Part shown: positions 16,101-23,747 of the stretch, piece by piece
Layout: every line of letters begins with the position of its first letter
How positions within the stretch are numbered: position 1 is the stretch's first letter
From: JBKEDC01 sp047975205
GTDB lineage: Bacteria; Bacteroidota; Bacteroidia; Bacteroidales; Prolixibacteraceae
Length of the DNA: 48,351 nt
Reading direction: 5' to 3'
Assembly (NCBI GenBank): GCA_047975205.1
Contig: JBKEDC010000044.1
Location: forward strand, 1-48,351
Made by a program: the position numbers and the translations under genes
The notes under the pieces: model-generated
Seen by the model: the letters and a program-made list of their open reading frames with translations, nothing else
What the model was told of the DNA's origin: nothing
Database searches by the model: none

Positions 16101-16801
16101 AAAGTGCGCGCCTGCTGGCTCAATCGCAACGTGAGATGGCTTGGAAAGAAATGGCACGGCAAATTGCTCATGAGATAAAGAATCCGCTTACCCCCATGAA
16201 GCTTCAAATACAGCATTTACAACGGGCAAAAAGTTCGGGCGATATGGATCGTTATAACTTGGTTTTTGATCGGGTTACATCTACGCTTATAGAGCAGATC
16301 GACCGATTGACTGCTATTGCAAACTCTTTTTCTCAGTTTGCCAAAATGCCCGAACCTCAACCGGAGACACTGGATTTGCCGGAATTGCTGCAGAAAGTTA
16401 TTCTGCTATTTGAATCCGGAGATAATATGCAGCTTATTTTCCGGCATAAGGTGGATAGCCCTTTGCTGATATTTGCCGATAACGAACAACTATCGAGAGC
16501 TTTCATCAATATTATTAAGAATGCTCAGCAAGCAGTGCCATCCGAGAAAAAAGCAATTATCAATATCGAACTGCATCGAATCAATCAGATTGTGCGCATA
16601 AGCATAGAAGATAATGGTTGCGGAGTTCCCGATGAAATTGCTACTCGTTTGTTTGAGCCTAACTTCACCACTAAATCCGGTGGCATGGGTTTAGGTTTAG
16701 CTATTGTGAAACGCAGTATTGAGTCGGCTAAAGGCAAAATTTGGTTTGAAAGCACAAAGAATGCGGGAACTACCTTTTTTATAGAGCTTCCTGCATTGTA
16801 A
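13151..16801 (+). CDS. Very large NtrY-like membrane sensor histidine kinase
   Basis: At 1216 residues it is far longer than a standard kinase. There is an N-terminal membrane helix (about 18-38). A cluster of hydrophobic segments follows an extracytoplasmic stretch (roughly 210-450). A second extracytoplasmic part ends in a helix near 710-725. Two more helices flank a sensor segment (about 745-770 and 910-935). A HAMP-like linker, the H-box ARQIAHEIKNPLTP with phospho-His1007, and a HATPase domain with DNGCG and GGMGLGLAIV follow. It overlaps rlmH by 8 bp. No response regulator is next to it, so it is an orphan. It probably senses an envelope signal, but the ligand is unknown. Confidence 0.88.
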   Translation: MNKLRQRKVSYSFGHKYLLGLFALFFFALAFGVQFIFTQQHQVKHVVHRVQTHFSRLEYTGKNEFSKICRQLCEMEDLSEFSIVIDSMKDQHLLGDVLLMQDDSLVYYSNHALCFDQAYSSFDTICTLPNGVYWQQNLIHQDFHLRYLIPLKHSFAIKNAYLNNSYPSALNIPDGYAINENNAGFPIYFSSGKQAFSLQQQNLQTLPYKGQLLVSLIFTIAFILLINFIASFIRRLSIPVFLKIFGVLLLFSLLYFLHLKTHFPHVIWEIKLAQPTVFADSCFFPSITTLFLFCVLCLTFSLFICRLIRKNTLSRWLVFALLAMLLASYIGMSYLIKALVFSSSFSMQLNQVNHLSIAGIIAYLCISMLFLACFILQLKILANRQVGKQKIWKISILSIGFMIVLGFMISWNENIYLIALFVLSNLLIILFSESEVKRGSIFYLISFTALYALFTLVVLQNYQEKQVQQLRDLYAYNKYEGHDAETELVFKDIEAGIKNDSIIPDKMLSGDFKFIEDYVEHEYLDNIGSKYHIWLSICSPTDKLLIEPEDTYTPCYAFFDKMLQSAGTLIPKSNFYYVDTPNGLLSYFGKFTFHPSPDKEYTLFLQLEAKMKEEGLGFPELLTDESQLEPKKYNSFSFAKYHNNQLISVGGDYAYSFDIGSEVQNLSSGITHLKKNKYLHSIYKNSRGDIIVVSSPNRKIWQNIFSFPYIFLLYLLIALGVVFFGSIKDRRELFNYDLSTRIQLAIIGMLFLSLILVSTATVWYNLRQYQKGHRNDLNEKMNAISQELNYQLSDVQDIHAIQENTIWENLGNWSNVFQTDINIYETDGSLLASSRPALFNLGLSSRQMNSRALHRFNRYKNLDLIQPENIGKLQFLSAYQAVMNERGETVCYINLPYFMRSDSLRQDMLNFIVAFINLSVFLLFISIMAALALSNRITKPLSHIKESLRDMSISKQNKPISYNGNDEIGELVQEYNNKLTELEESARLLAQSQREMAWKEMARQIAHEIKNPLTPMKLQIQHLQRAKSSGDMDRYNLVFDRVTSTLIEQIDRLTAIANSFSQFAKMPEPQPETLDLPELLQKVILLFESGDNMQLIFRHKVDSPLLIFADNEQLSRAFINIIKNAQQAVPSEKKAIINIELHRINQIVRISIEDNGCGVPDEIATRLFEPNFTTKSGGMGLGLAIVKRSIESAKGKIWFESTKNAGTTFFIELPAL

Positions 16802-16842
16802 CTGTATTTGTAAATCTTCAGCATGAAGTTTACCGATTTTAA

Positions 16843-17202
16843 GTTCTTTCCAGTTCAAAACCAATCAAAGGAGTAGAATATAGCACTTGCAAAATTTATA
16901 GTGCAGGAGAACAGAAAAAAATCGCTTTGATTATTATGCTTTCCGGACTAGGAATTAGTCGAACATTGAACCAATTGGGTATCAAACGAACCTTCTACAA
17001 TTGGTATCATGCTTACAGTAGCAATGGGATTGGTGGATTGAGACCAAAGAGAAGAACTGCAAGGCAATGGAATTCCATTCCTCAAGAACAGAAGAACCTT
17101 GTGATTGATTTAGCATTAGAACACCCCGACCACTCTCCTCGTATGCTAGCTGCAAAGATGACAGACGAGCAGGGGGTATTCATTAGTGAATCTTCGGTGT
17201 AA
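16843..17202 (+). pseudogene. Transposase fragment (IS3/IS481-like HTH region)
   Basis: The frame is open from 16843. It reads like the N-terminal helix-turn-helix part of an insertion-sequence transposase: a KIYSAGEQKKIALI segment, RTLNQLGIKRTFYNWYHAY, and SPRMLAAKMTDEQGVFISESSV. In intact relatives this is followed by YRxLK and a DDE integrase core. Here a stop comes directly after SSV, and no core is found in any frame. The element ends are not identifiable. I treat it as a decayed remnant. Its exact IS family is uncertain. Confidence 0.65.
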
Positions 17203-17331
17203 ATGTCTATTCTGGTAGAGATGAAAAGATATTGGCTATCAGAAAAAGGATAAAATGGAGAGCCTGGGAAAAAGGAAAAAAGCATATGAACGGGGTAAAG
17301 TATTTGCGTTACATTCCTCTTAATATTTTTT

Positions 17332-17355
17332 AAGCCCTCCATAAAAAAAGGGCTT
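17332..17355. terminator. Weak hairpin in degenerate region
   Basis: AAGCCC (17332-17337) and GGGCTT (17350-17355) flank a 12-nt A-rich loop. It is upstream of T residues on the + strand only marginally, so terminator function is doubtful. Confidence 0.35.
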
Positions 17356-17374
17356 TAGAAAAATATTATCTATA

Positions 17375-17565
17375 TTAGAGCAAAATCTCTCGATAAGGAA
17401 TAGTAAACTTTAGTTTGAAGACATACATGTGATTGTGATAGCGTGTCTGCCATGCAAATTCGGAATTGATTCTGCGGGCATTTATGGTAACGGCACGTTT
17501 ATATTGATAATAACACCCAACATTCCGGGATTCCATTTTTTCGTCGCCGCCGTTGTTGTAGAGAC
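17375..17565 (-). pseudogene. Unrecognised reading-frame fragment fused behind the HsdM remnant
   Basis: On the minus strand a frame runs through RLYNNGGDEKMESRNVG and ends FAWQTRYHNHMYVFKLKF...REILL at a stop (17375-17377). It is in a different frame from the HsdM fragment it abuts. The alternating polar and hydrophobic pattern near the end resembles an outer-membrane beta-strand. I cannot name it. It is most simply the 3' tail of a lost gene. Confidence 0.35.
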
Positions 17566-17730
17566 GCCCAAAGCAATGTTCCCAATCATATTGATAAGTT
17601 CGCCAAGACTTGTAGGGTCGAGATTTTGTAAAGCATATACTTTAGGCAAAACACCTTTCAGTTGAGAATTTTCTCTTTCGATGGCATCCATTGCATCATC
17701 AACAGTCTTCCCGAGCGAGCAATCATACGG
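17566..17730 (-). pseudogene. hsdM: HsdM (type I restriction-modification methylase) fragment
   Basis: About 55 codons read PYDCSLGKTVDDAMDAIERE and then LKGVLPKVYALQNLDPTSLG and ELINMIGNIALG. This is the conserved N-terminal helical region of type I modification subunits, which normally continues with a stretch leading to GEFYTP and the AdoMet site. Here the homology stops at 17566 and no methylase motif follows. Upstream of 17730 it is also broken. It is a small relic of a former type I restriction system. No hsdR or hsdS is visible. Confidence 0.75.
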
Positions 17731-17783
17731 CTTGACATTTTCTTACGAAGATAGTAACAATTCGGCCGGAAACCTACAGCAGA

Positions 17784-17955
17784 AGCTGGCTATTTGATTG
17801 CTGCATACACCAAGATATTACCAATAGCATCTATTTAATTGAGGAGGGCTGTCTGCGATTGTATTTTAATAATCACGGAAAGGATATCATAAGTACAGTT
17901 CTTTTTTGAGGGAGGAACAGTTGCATCTATCTGGGTCTTATTTGAAAATCATTAA
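17784..17955 (+). pseudogene. Crp/Fnr-type cyclic-nucleotide-binding regulator fragment (frameshifted)
   Basis: One frame reads NSIYLIEEGCLRLYFNNHGK and then DIISTVLF before a stop at 17907. The adjacent frame continues FFEGGTVASIWVLFENH to a stop at 17953. Joined, they match the beta-roll of Bacteroidetes Crp/Fnr-like regulators (Y-x-I-x-x-G-x-x-R-x-Y, then F-F-x-E-G). The HTH part is missing. The end overlaps the ribF stop by 3 bp. It is a truncated and frameshifted relic. Confidence 0.65.
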
Positions 17956-18929
17956 TCTGCTTCTATCAAGTTGTCTTTATTAAGACTCTCATTAACTGTC
18001 AACCATTTTTCAACTACATTTTTGTCGGCTTGGAGTTGTTGGCGAAGTTCCTCTATTGAGTTAAATTTTTGTTCATCGCGGAGACGATCTATAAATTTCA
18101 CGCTGATATTTTGTCCGTATATATCGGCTTGAAAATGGAGTAGGTGTACTTCGATACTTCGGTTGTTGAGGTTATTGTTTACTGTTGGGCGTGTACCAAT
18201 GTTTAACATGGCTGCATAAGTTTTATCCATTACGGAGCATTCAACAATATACACACCATCTTTAGGTACTAATTTTAGCTTGTCATTTAATTTAATGTTT
18301 GCAGTGGGGAATTGTATTTTTCTCCCAAGTTGCTTTCCTTTAATTACAGTCCCACTAAGTTCATAAGCGTAGCCTAAATAACGCTTAGCTTTTTGCACTT
18401 TACCGGCCTGTAAAGCTTTGCGTATCTTAGTAGAACTAACATTATTATCATCAACAAACAGAGCATCTAATTTCTCTAATTTAAATCCATATTGCACTGA
18501 GAGCTTGAGCAAAGTGTCAAAATTTCCCTCTCGATCTTTTCCCAGTCGATGGTCATATCCTAACACTAAGGTGTTTACATTCAGCTTTTCTACTAGAATA
18601 GTTCGAACAAAATCGATATAAGATAACTTGGCAAACTCCTTGGTGAATGGATAAATAATGAGATGGTCTACACCTGCTTGTTCAAATAGTCTAGTTCGCT
18701 CATCGATAGTAGTAAGCATTCGAAGTTCTTGTTTCCCTTCATCGGAGGAGAGTGCAACCTTGGGGTGTGGGTGAAAAGTGAAAATTACGGTTTCGCCTCC
18801 CTTATCTTGGGCAATGGCTTTTAATTTGTCGATTACTTTTCTATGACCGAGATGCACACCGTCGAATGACCCGATAGTTAATACCGGTTTTTCAATCTTA
18901 TAATCTGTTATATGATGATAAATCTGCAT
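17952..18929 (-). CDS. ribF: Bifunctional riboflavin kinase/FAD synthetase
   Basis: It converts riboflavin to FMN and FMN to FAD. The 325-residue length is standard. The N-terminal adenylyltransferase domain shows GSFDGVHLGHRKVI (about 22-35) and a later SSTKIRKAL. The C-terminal riboflavin kinase domain shows GKQLGRKIQFPTANI and the strand with LNIGTRPTVNN. The start MQIYHHITDY is well placed. It diverges from the lipoprotein gene at 19020, with two promoter-like boxes between them. Confidence 0.95.
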   Translation of the reverse strand: MQIYHHITDYKIEKPVLTIGSFDGVHLGHRKVIDKLKAIAQDKGGETVIFTFHPHPKVALSSDEGKQELRMLTTIDERTRLFEQAGVDHLIIYPFTKEFAKLSYIDFVRTILVEKLNVNTLVLGYDHRLGKDREGNFDTLLKLSVQYGFKLEKLDALFVDDNNVSSTKIRKALQAGKVQKAKRYLGYAYELSGTVIKGKQLGRKIQFPTANIKLNDKLKLVPKDGVYIVECSVMDKTYAAMLNIGTRPTVNNNLNNRSIEVHLLHFQADIYGQNISVKFIDRLRDEQKFNSIEELRQQLQADKNVVEKWLTVNESLNKDNLIEAD

Positions 18930-18951
18930 TTGATTGTTATACTTAGAGCTC

Positions 18952-18959
18952 CAAAAGTA
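18952..18959 (-). promoter_or_regulatory. -7 box of the ribF promoter
   Basis: Reading minus, TACTTTTG matches TAnnTTTG exactly, 23 bp before the ribF start codon. No good -33 TTTG was found. Confidence 0.45.
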
Positions 18960-18979
18960 CGTTTTTTGTTTCTAATTGC

Positions 18980-18987
18980 TATTTTTG
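18980..18987 (+). promoter_or_regulatory. -7 box of the lipoprotein-operon promoter
   Basis: TATTTTTG matches TAnnTTTG exactly, 33 bp before the GTG at 19020. The -33 region is weak. Confidence 0.45.
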
Positions 18988-19019
18988 TATCCCAAGTCAT
19001 AATAATCAAATTTAAGATC

Positions 19020-20168
19020 GTGAAGAATATACCTGTTTTTATCTTATTTGTCCTATTTGTTTTTACGTCATGTGCAGACAAAACAAACTGCAAAATAGCA
19101 GGGCATATTAGCAATGCTGAAGGAGAATATATTTATCTTGATGAACTGAGAGTTACAGAAGCCTATCCGCTAGATTCAACACTTATCCGTAAAGATGGTA
19201 CTTTTGAATTTAAAGGAAATATCAGCCATCCTTCATTTTTTATCCTCCGTCTTTCTCCTAATAATTTTGTTACTCTTTTAGTTGATTCTGCCGAACATGT
19301 ACAGATTAATGCCGATGCAGCTAATTTTGGAAGAGAATATGCTGTTGATGGTTCCGAGGGGTCTCGTTATGTGCAGGAGCTTAATTTGAAACTGAGCGAT
19401 ACCAAACATAAGCTCGATTCTATTCGTTCTATGCAAATGGCACTCCGCAATGATGCGAACTATGCGGTGCGAAAAGCTCATTTTGATGCGGAGTATGACA
19501 GTGTCCGCGATGCACAAATTGCATATGCACAACATTTCATTAAGAGCCATCCTTTTTCTATGGCTAATGTTTTAGCTCTATACCAAAAATTCAGCGATGA
19601 TTCTTATGTAATTCAAGATTTACAATCTTTACAAATAGCAGCTACAGCCTTACATTCGTTTTATCCGAATTCTGAACATGTAAAGGCATTATACAACAAT
19701 ACCGTCGAGTTAATGAAAATTGAACGTTCTCAAAAACTGCGTCAGTTTATCAATGAGCAAGGCACCAATATTCCCGAAATAACGCTACCTAATCAACAAG
19801 GAAAGGAAATCAAGCTAAGTTCCTTACGTGGAAAATATGTATTACTTCACTTCTGGTCGGCATCAGATAAGAACTCGCGCATTATGAATCCAACTTTGGT
19901 GGAAGCCTACAAAAAATATAAGGATAAGGGATTCGAAATATATCAGGTTTCAGTCGATACTGACAGTGTTGCTTGGAAACAGGCTATTAATGAAGATAAA
20001 CTTTCATGGACAAATGTGGGAGATATGAAAGGAAGTAACCAAGCTGTTGTCAATTTTAATGTTAAAGCCATACCTTCCAACTATCTGATTGATAAAAACG
20101 GTAGTATTGTAGCAAAGAACCTGCAGGGGCCTAGCCTGAATCATGCACTTAGTGAAGTGCTTAAATAA
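19020..20168 (+). CDS. Thioredoxin-fold (TlpA/AhpC-like) lipoprotein with DUF4369-like N-terminus, no CxxC
   Basis: I start at the GTG at 19020 (382 residues), because a lipoprotein signal begins there (VKNIPVFILFVLFVFTSC, lipobox FTSC). The longer frame from 18912 would put promoter DNA inside the gene. The N-terminal domain (about 20-120, CKIAGHISNAEGEYIYLDEL) resembles DUF4369. The C-terminal domain is thioredoxin-like (LRGKYVLLHFWSASDKNS). The position of the usual WCxxC holds SASDKNS with no cysteines, so a disulfide-reductase role is unlikely. It is probably periplasmic and outer-membrane anchored. The lpxH-like gene follows after 12 bp. Confidence 0.85.
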   Translation: MKNIPVFILFVLFVFTSCADKTNCKIAGHISNAEGEYIYLDELRVTEAYPLDSTLIRKDGTFEFKGNISHPSFFILRLSPNNFVTLLVDSAEHVQINADAANFGREYAVDGSEGSRYVQELNLKLSDTKHKLDSIRSMQMALRNDANYAVRKAHFDAEYDSVRDAQIAYAQHFIKSHPFSMANVLALYQKFSDDSYVIQDLQSLQIAATALHSFYPNSEHVKALYNNTVELMKIERSQKLRQFINEQGTNIPEITLPNQQGKEIKLSSLRGKYVLLHFWSASDKNSRIMNPTLVEAYKKYKDKGFEIYQVSVDTDSVAWKQAINEDKLSWTNVGDMKGSNQAVVNFNVKAIPSNYLIDKNGSIVAKNLQGPSLNHALSEVLK

Positions 20169-20180
20169 ATAATTGAAGCA

Positions 20181-20963
20181 TTGATAAAAGATAAGATATA
20201 TTTTGTTTCCGATGTGCATCTCGGGGCTCAGGCACTTGATGATAATCAGGAACGGGAACTTCGTTTTGTTCGTTGGCTTGATACGATTAGTATTGATGCC
20301 AAACAATTATTTATTATGGGCGACTTGTTCGATTATTGGTTTGAATACAAATCTGTAATTCCTCGAGGATATGTAAGGACATTGGGGAAGTTAGCCGAGT
20401 TGAGCGATAAAGGTTTAGATATTCATTTCTTTATTGGAAACCATGATATTTGGGCTGATAATTTTTTTGAAAATGAAGTAGGAATTACCATACATAAAAA
20501 AGAAGAAGTATGGAATATCTTCGGATACAAAGTATTTCTGGCGCATGGCGATGGTTTAGATCCTTTTGATAAAGGATACTTGTTTTTGAAAAAAATATTC
20601 ACGAATCATTTTCTACAGTGGTGTTATGCAAAATTACACCCTAATTTTGCCAATCGTATGGCTCACCGTTGGTCAACTAAACGCCGAAAACGACATCAGC
20701 GAGAAGTAGTCGAGTTTAAAGGAAAAGAGCATGAAGGTTTATACCTTTATGCGCAATCAGTGCAACAAAAGATGCATATTGACTATTTCATTTTCGGACA
20801 TCGACATTTGTTGTTAGATTTGCCTATTGGAAACAATACAAGATATATAAATTTAGGTGATTGGATAAATTATTTTTCCTATGGTGTATTTACAGAGTCT
20901 GGTTTTCAGCTCAAGCAACTTCCACCTACAAAAAAGATAAATACGAATGAAAATATACACTAA
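20181..20963 (+). CDS. lpxH: UDP-2,3-diacylglucosamine diphosphatase-like metallophosphoesterase (LpxH-like)
   Basis: In lipid A synthesis this family cleaves UDP-2,3-diacylglucosamine to lipid X. The 260-residue protein has the calcineurin-like metal motifs in order: SDVHLG (10-15), GDLFDYW, GNHDIW, AHGDG and FGHRHL. The start is a TTG at 20181. No ATG lies nearby in frame before the first motif. Its last 17 bp overlap the next gene, and the first is 12 bp from the lipoprotein, so the three are one operon. Confidence 0.87.
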   Translation: MIKDKIYFVSDVHLGAQALDDNQERELRFVRWLDTISIDAKQLFIMGDLFDYWFEYKSVIPRGYVRTLGKLAELSDKGLDIHFFIGNHDIWADNFFENEVGITIHKKEEVWNIFGYKVFLAHGDGLDPFDKGYLFLKKIFTNHFLQWCYAKLHPNFANRMAHRWSTKRRKRHQREVVEFKGKEHEGLYLYAQSVQQKMHIDYFIFGHRHLLLDLPIGNNTRYINLGDWINYFSYGVFTESGFQLKQLPPTKKINTNENIH

Positions 20964-22026
20964 GATTATCGGTACAGGTTCGTGTATCCCTGCCAGAAAG
21001 ATTACCAACTCTCATTTCTTGGATTATGATTTTTTTGATCCTGCTAAAAAAGTGAAATTTGATCGCTCAAACGAAGAAATAGTATCGAAGTTTGAAGAGA
21101 TTACAAATATTAAAGAAAGACGATGGGTTAATGATGATCAGGTAAATTCAGATTTAGCAACTATTGCCGCCCGAAAGGCTATCAAAGATGCAAATATAGA
21201 CCCTGAAACTATCGATTTTATTGTTTCAGCTCATAATTTTGGCGATGTGGCACATGGCAGAACAAACGTAGATACATTACCCGGACTTGCCAATCGCATC
21301 AAGTTAAAGTTGGGCATTGAGAATCCTTCTTGTGCTTGTTTTGACCAAATCTCAGGTTGCCCGGGTTGGACACAAGCAATGATTACCGCTGATGCCTATT
21401 TGCGTAGTGAAACTTATAAACGCGGATTGATTATCGGTTCAGATACACTATCACGCGTTTCCGACCCACATGATAGAGACACCATGATTTTTGCAGATGG
21501 AGCCGGAGCTGCCATAGTAGAAGCAGTGGCGAGCAAAGAACCTATGGGCATTATCGCACATGCCTCGCGTTCCGACGTTGACCCTTATGCCGATTTACTA
21601 ACCTTTGGTCCCTCATTGAATCCTGATTATCAAGGAAACGATCAATTTATTAAGATGGCAGGTCATCGTTTGTATGTTTATGCATTAAAGCATGCTCCAA
21701 AATTAGTAAAAGAGAGTATTGACAAAGCCGGCTTAGATTTGAAAGATATCAAAAAGGTTTTAATACATCAAGCCAATGAGAAAATGGATGAAGCTATTCT
21801 AAAAGGTTTATTCAGTCTGTATGGCAAAAAACATGTACCATTTTCAGATATCATGCCTATGACTATTGAGAAATTAGGCAATTCATCAACGGCAACGGTA
21901 CCCACTTTGCTGGATATTGTAGCCCATGGAGAAATGGATGATCATGTAATCCGAGAAGGAGATTACATTGTGCTCTGCTCTATTGGTGCCGGAATGAATA
22001 TTAACTCGATTATTTATAAGTGGTAA
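20947..22026 (+). CDS. Beta-ketoacyl-ACP synthase III-like protein
   Basis: This 359-residue thiolase-fold condensing enzyme has the KAS III triad: Cys138 in SGCPGW, His274 in LIHQAN and Asn312 in GNSSTATVP. The Cys context (GCPGW) differs from E. coli FabH (ACAGF). It recalls the divergent Bacteroidetes KAS III group, so the primer and partner ACP may differ from classical FabH. It shares 17 bp with the lpxH-like gene and ends in a clear terminator. A role in initiating fatty acids or a lipid side pathway is inferred. Confidence 0.85.
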   Translation: MKIYTKIIGTGSCIPARKITNSHFLDYDFFDPAKKVKFDRSNEEIVSKFEEITNIKERRWVNDDQVNSDLATIAARKAIKDANIDPETIDFIVSAHNFGDVAHGRTNVDTLPGLANRIKLKLGIENPSCACFDQISGCPGWTQAMITADAYLRSETYKRGLIIGSDTLSRVSDPHDRDTMIFADGAGAAIVEAVASKEPMGIIAHASRSDVDPYADLLTFGPSLNPDYQGNDQFIKMAGHRLYVYALKHAPKLVKESIDKAGLDLKDIKKVLIHQANEKMDEAILKGLFSLYGKKHVPFSDIMPMTIEKLGNSSTATVPTLLDIVAHGEMDDHVIREGDYIVLCSIGAGMNINSIIYKW

Positions 22027-22055
22027 GACTATTATCGAGATGAATAAAATTATAG

Positions 22056-22087
22056 GGCAAGCTCTGTTGGGCTTGCCTTTCTTTTTT
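22056..22087 (+). terminator. Intrinsic terminator after the KAS III-like gene
   Basis: GGCAAGC (22056-22062) pairs with GCTTGCC (22071-22077), followed by TTTCTTTTTT. Confidence 0.85.
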
Positions 22088-22114
22088 ATTCCTACTCAGA
22101 ATACACTACATTTG
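22085..22114 (+). promoter_or_regulatory. Promoter of ahcY
   Basis: TACATTTG (22107-22114) is an exact -7 match. A TTTA box (22085-22088) lies 18 bp upstream. The ATG is 26 bp after the -7 element. The -33 overlaps the preceding terminator's T-run. Confidence 0.6.
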
Positions 22115-22139
22115 TGGCAAAATTTATAATAAATTGAAT

Positions 22140-23543
22140 ATGAGCAATCATGATTACAAAATAGCTGATATTTCTTTAGCCGACTTTGGTCGCAAAGAAA
22201 TTGAAATCGGTGAAAAAGAAATGCCCGGCTTGATGGCATTACGCGCAAAATATAGAAAAGAAAAACCGCTTAAAGGGGCTCGAGTGATGGGATCATTGCA
22301 TATGACTATCCAGACAGCTGTTCTTATTGAAACCTTAGTAGAATTAGGAGCCGACGTTCGTTGGTGTAGTTGTAATATCTTTAGCACACAAGACCATGCC
22401 GCTGCTGCTATTGCTGCTGCCGGAGTTCCTGTTTTCGCATGGAAAGGGGAAACCCTAGCCGAATATTGGTGGTGTACGGAAAGGGCTCTTGATTTTGGAG
22501 AAGGATTAGGTCCTGATTTAATTGTTGATGATGGTGGAGATGCTACGGTTATGATTCATCGAGGTGTAAAAGCGGAGAAAGATGCAAACATACTTGATGG
22601 AACAAAAGAAGCTGAAGATGAAATAGAGCTGGACAATTGTTTAAAAAGGGTTTTAAGCGGGAATGCACAACGTTGGACTAAAGTAGCAGCCGGTATGAAA
22701 GGCGTAAGCGAGGAAACAACCACCGGAGTGCATCGTTTATATCAAATGATGGAACAAGGAGAACTTCTTTTTCCGGCAATTAATGTGAATGATTCAGTAA
22801 CAAAATCTAAATTCGATAATCTATATGGTTGTCGTGAATCATTAGCCGATGGTATTAAACGTGCCACCGATGTAATGATTGCAGGCAAAGTGTGCGTTGT
22901 GGCAGGCTATGGCGATGTTGGCAAAGGTTGTGCTGCTTCAATGCGTTCCTATGGAGCTCGCGTTATTGTTACAGAAATCGACCCTATTTGTGCGCTGCAA
23001 GCAGCTATGGAAGGTTTTGAAGTGAAAACAATGGAAGAAGCCGTAGAAGAGGGCAATATCTATGTCACAACTACCGGAAATAAAGATATCATTACAGCTG
23101 AGCATATGGCTAAAATGAAAGATCAAGCCATTGTTTGTAATATTGGTCATTTTGACAATGAGATACAAGTCGCTAAATTAGAGGCTACGCCGGGTATCAA
23201 AAGAATAAATATCAAACCTCAGGTTGATAAATATGTGTATGCTGACGGTCATGCTATTATCTTGTTAGCTGAAGGACGCTTGGTGAATCTAGGTTGTGCA
23301 ACCGGTCACCCGAGTTTTGTGATGAGTAACTCTTTCACTAATCAAACATTGGCACAAATTGAACTTTGGCAGAATGATTATCCGGTAGCTGTTCATCGTT
23401 TACGCAAAGATTTAGATGAAGAAGTTGCTCGTCTGCATTTGGCTCAGATAGGTGTTAAACTAACTACACTCACAAAAGAACAAGCAGATTATATAGGGGT
23501 AAAAATTGAAGGCCCATTTAAACCGGAACATTATAGATATTAA
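22140..23543 (+). CDS. ahcY: Adenosylhomocysteinase (S-adenosylhomocysteine hydrolase)
   Basis: It converts S-adenosylhomocysteine to adenosine and homocysteine with bound NAD, closing the methyl cycle. I choose the ATG at 22140 (467 residues), 6 bp inside a longer TTG frame. Substrate motifs LHMTIQTAVL and SCNIFSTQDHAAAA are present, as are VDDGGDAT, the NAD-binding Rossmann motif GYGDVGKGCA, and the C-terminal DKYVYADGH and KPEHYRY. It is monocistronic between a promoter and a terminator. The window's methyltransferases (rlmH and the two methylthiotransferases) all yield products this pathway handles. Confidence 0.97.
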   Translation: MSNHDYKIADISLADFGRKEIEIGEKEMPGLMALRAKYRKEKPLKGARVMGSLHMTIQTAVLIETLVELGADVRWCSCNIFSTQDHAAAAIAAAGVPVFAWKGETLAEYWWCTERALDFGEGLGPDLIVDDGGDATVMIHRGVKAEKDANILDGTKEAEDEIELDNCLKRVLSGNAQRWTKVAAGMKGVSEETTTGVHRLYQMMEQGELLFPAINVNDSVTKSKFDNLYGCRESLADGIKRATDVMIAGKVCVVAGYGDVGKGCAASMRSYGARVIVTEIDPICALQAAMEGFEVKTMEEAVEEGNIYVTTTGNKDIITAEHMAKMKDQAIVCNIGHFDNEIQVAKLEATPGIKRINIKPQVDKYVYADGHAIILLAEGRLVNLGCATGHPSFVMSNSFTNQTLAQIELWQNDYPVAVHRLRKDLDEEVARLHLAQIGVKLTTLTKEQADYIGVKIEGPFKPEHYRY

Positions 23544-23561
23544 TTTCCGTTTGATATTAAT

Positions 23562-23606
23562 AAAGGAAGGTGTAGTCCATATGGAAAGACTGTGCCTTCT
23601 TTTTTA
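23562..23606 (+). terminator. Intrinsic terminator of ahcY
   Basis: AAGGAAGGTGTAGTC (23563-23577) pairs with GACTGTGCCTTCTTT (from 23588) with minor mismatches and leads into a T-run. Confidence 0.85.
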
Positions 23607-23747
23607 CATTTTGCTATTTAAAAATATAATAGTCGATGGTTGAAAATTTGCTGTAGTGATGTCTATCAATTTTAAGTTGAAATGTATTTGATTATACAAA
23701 AAAAAATTTGCGTCATTACGATGGTTAATATTCGACGAATACGAAAC

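Noticed and set aside
17429..17665. Plus-strand ORF of 78 codons
   Set aside because: It is the reverse of the HsdM fragment and the fused frame. The minus-strand reading has clear homology.
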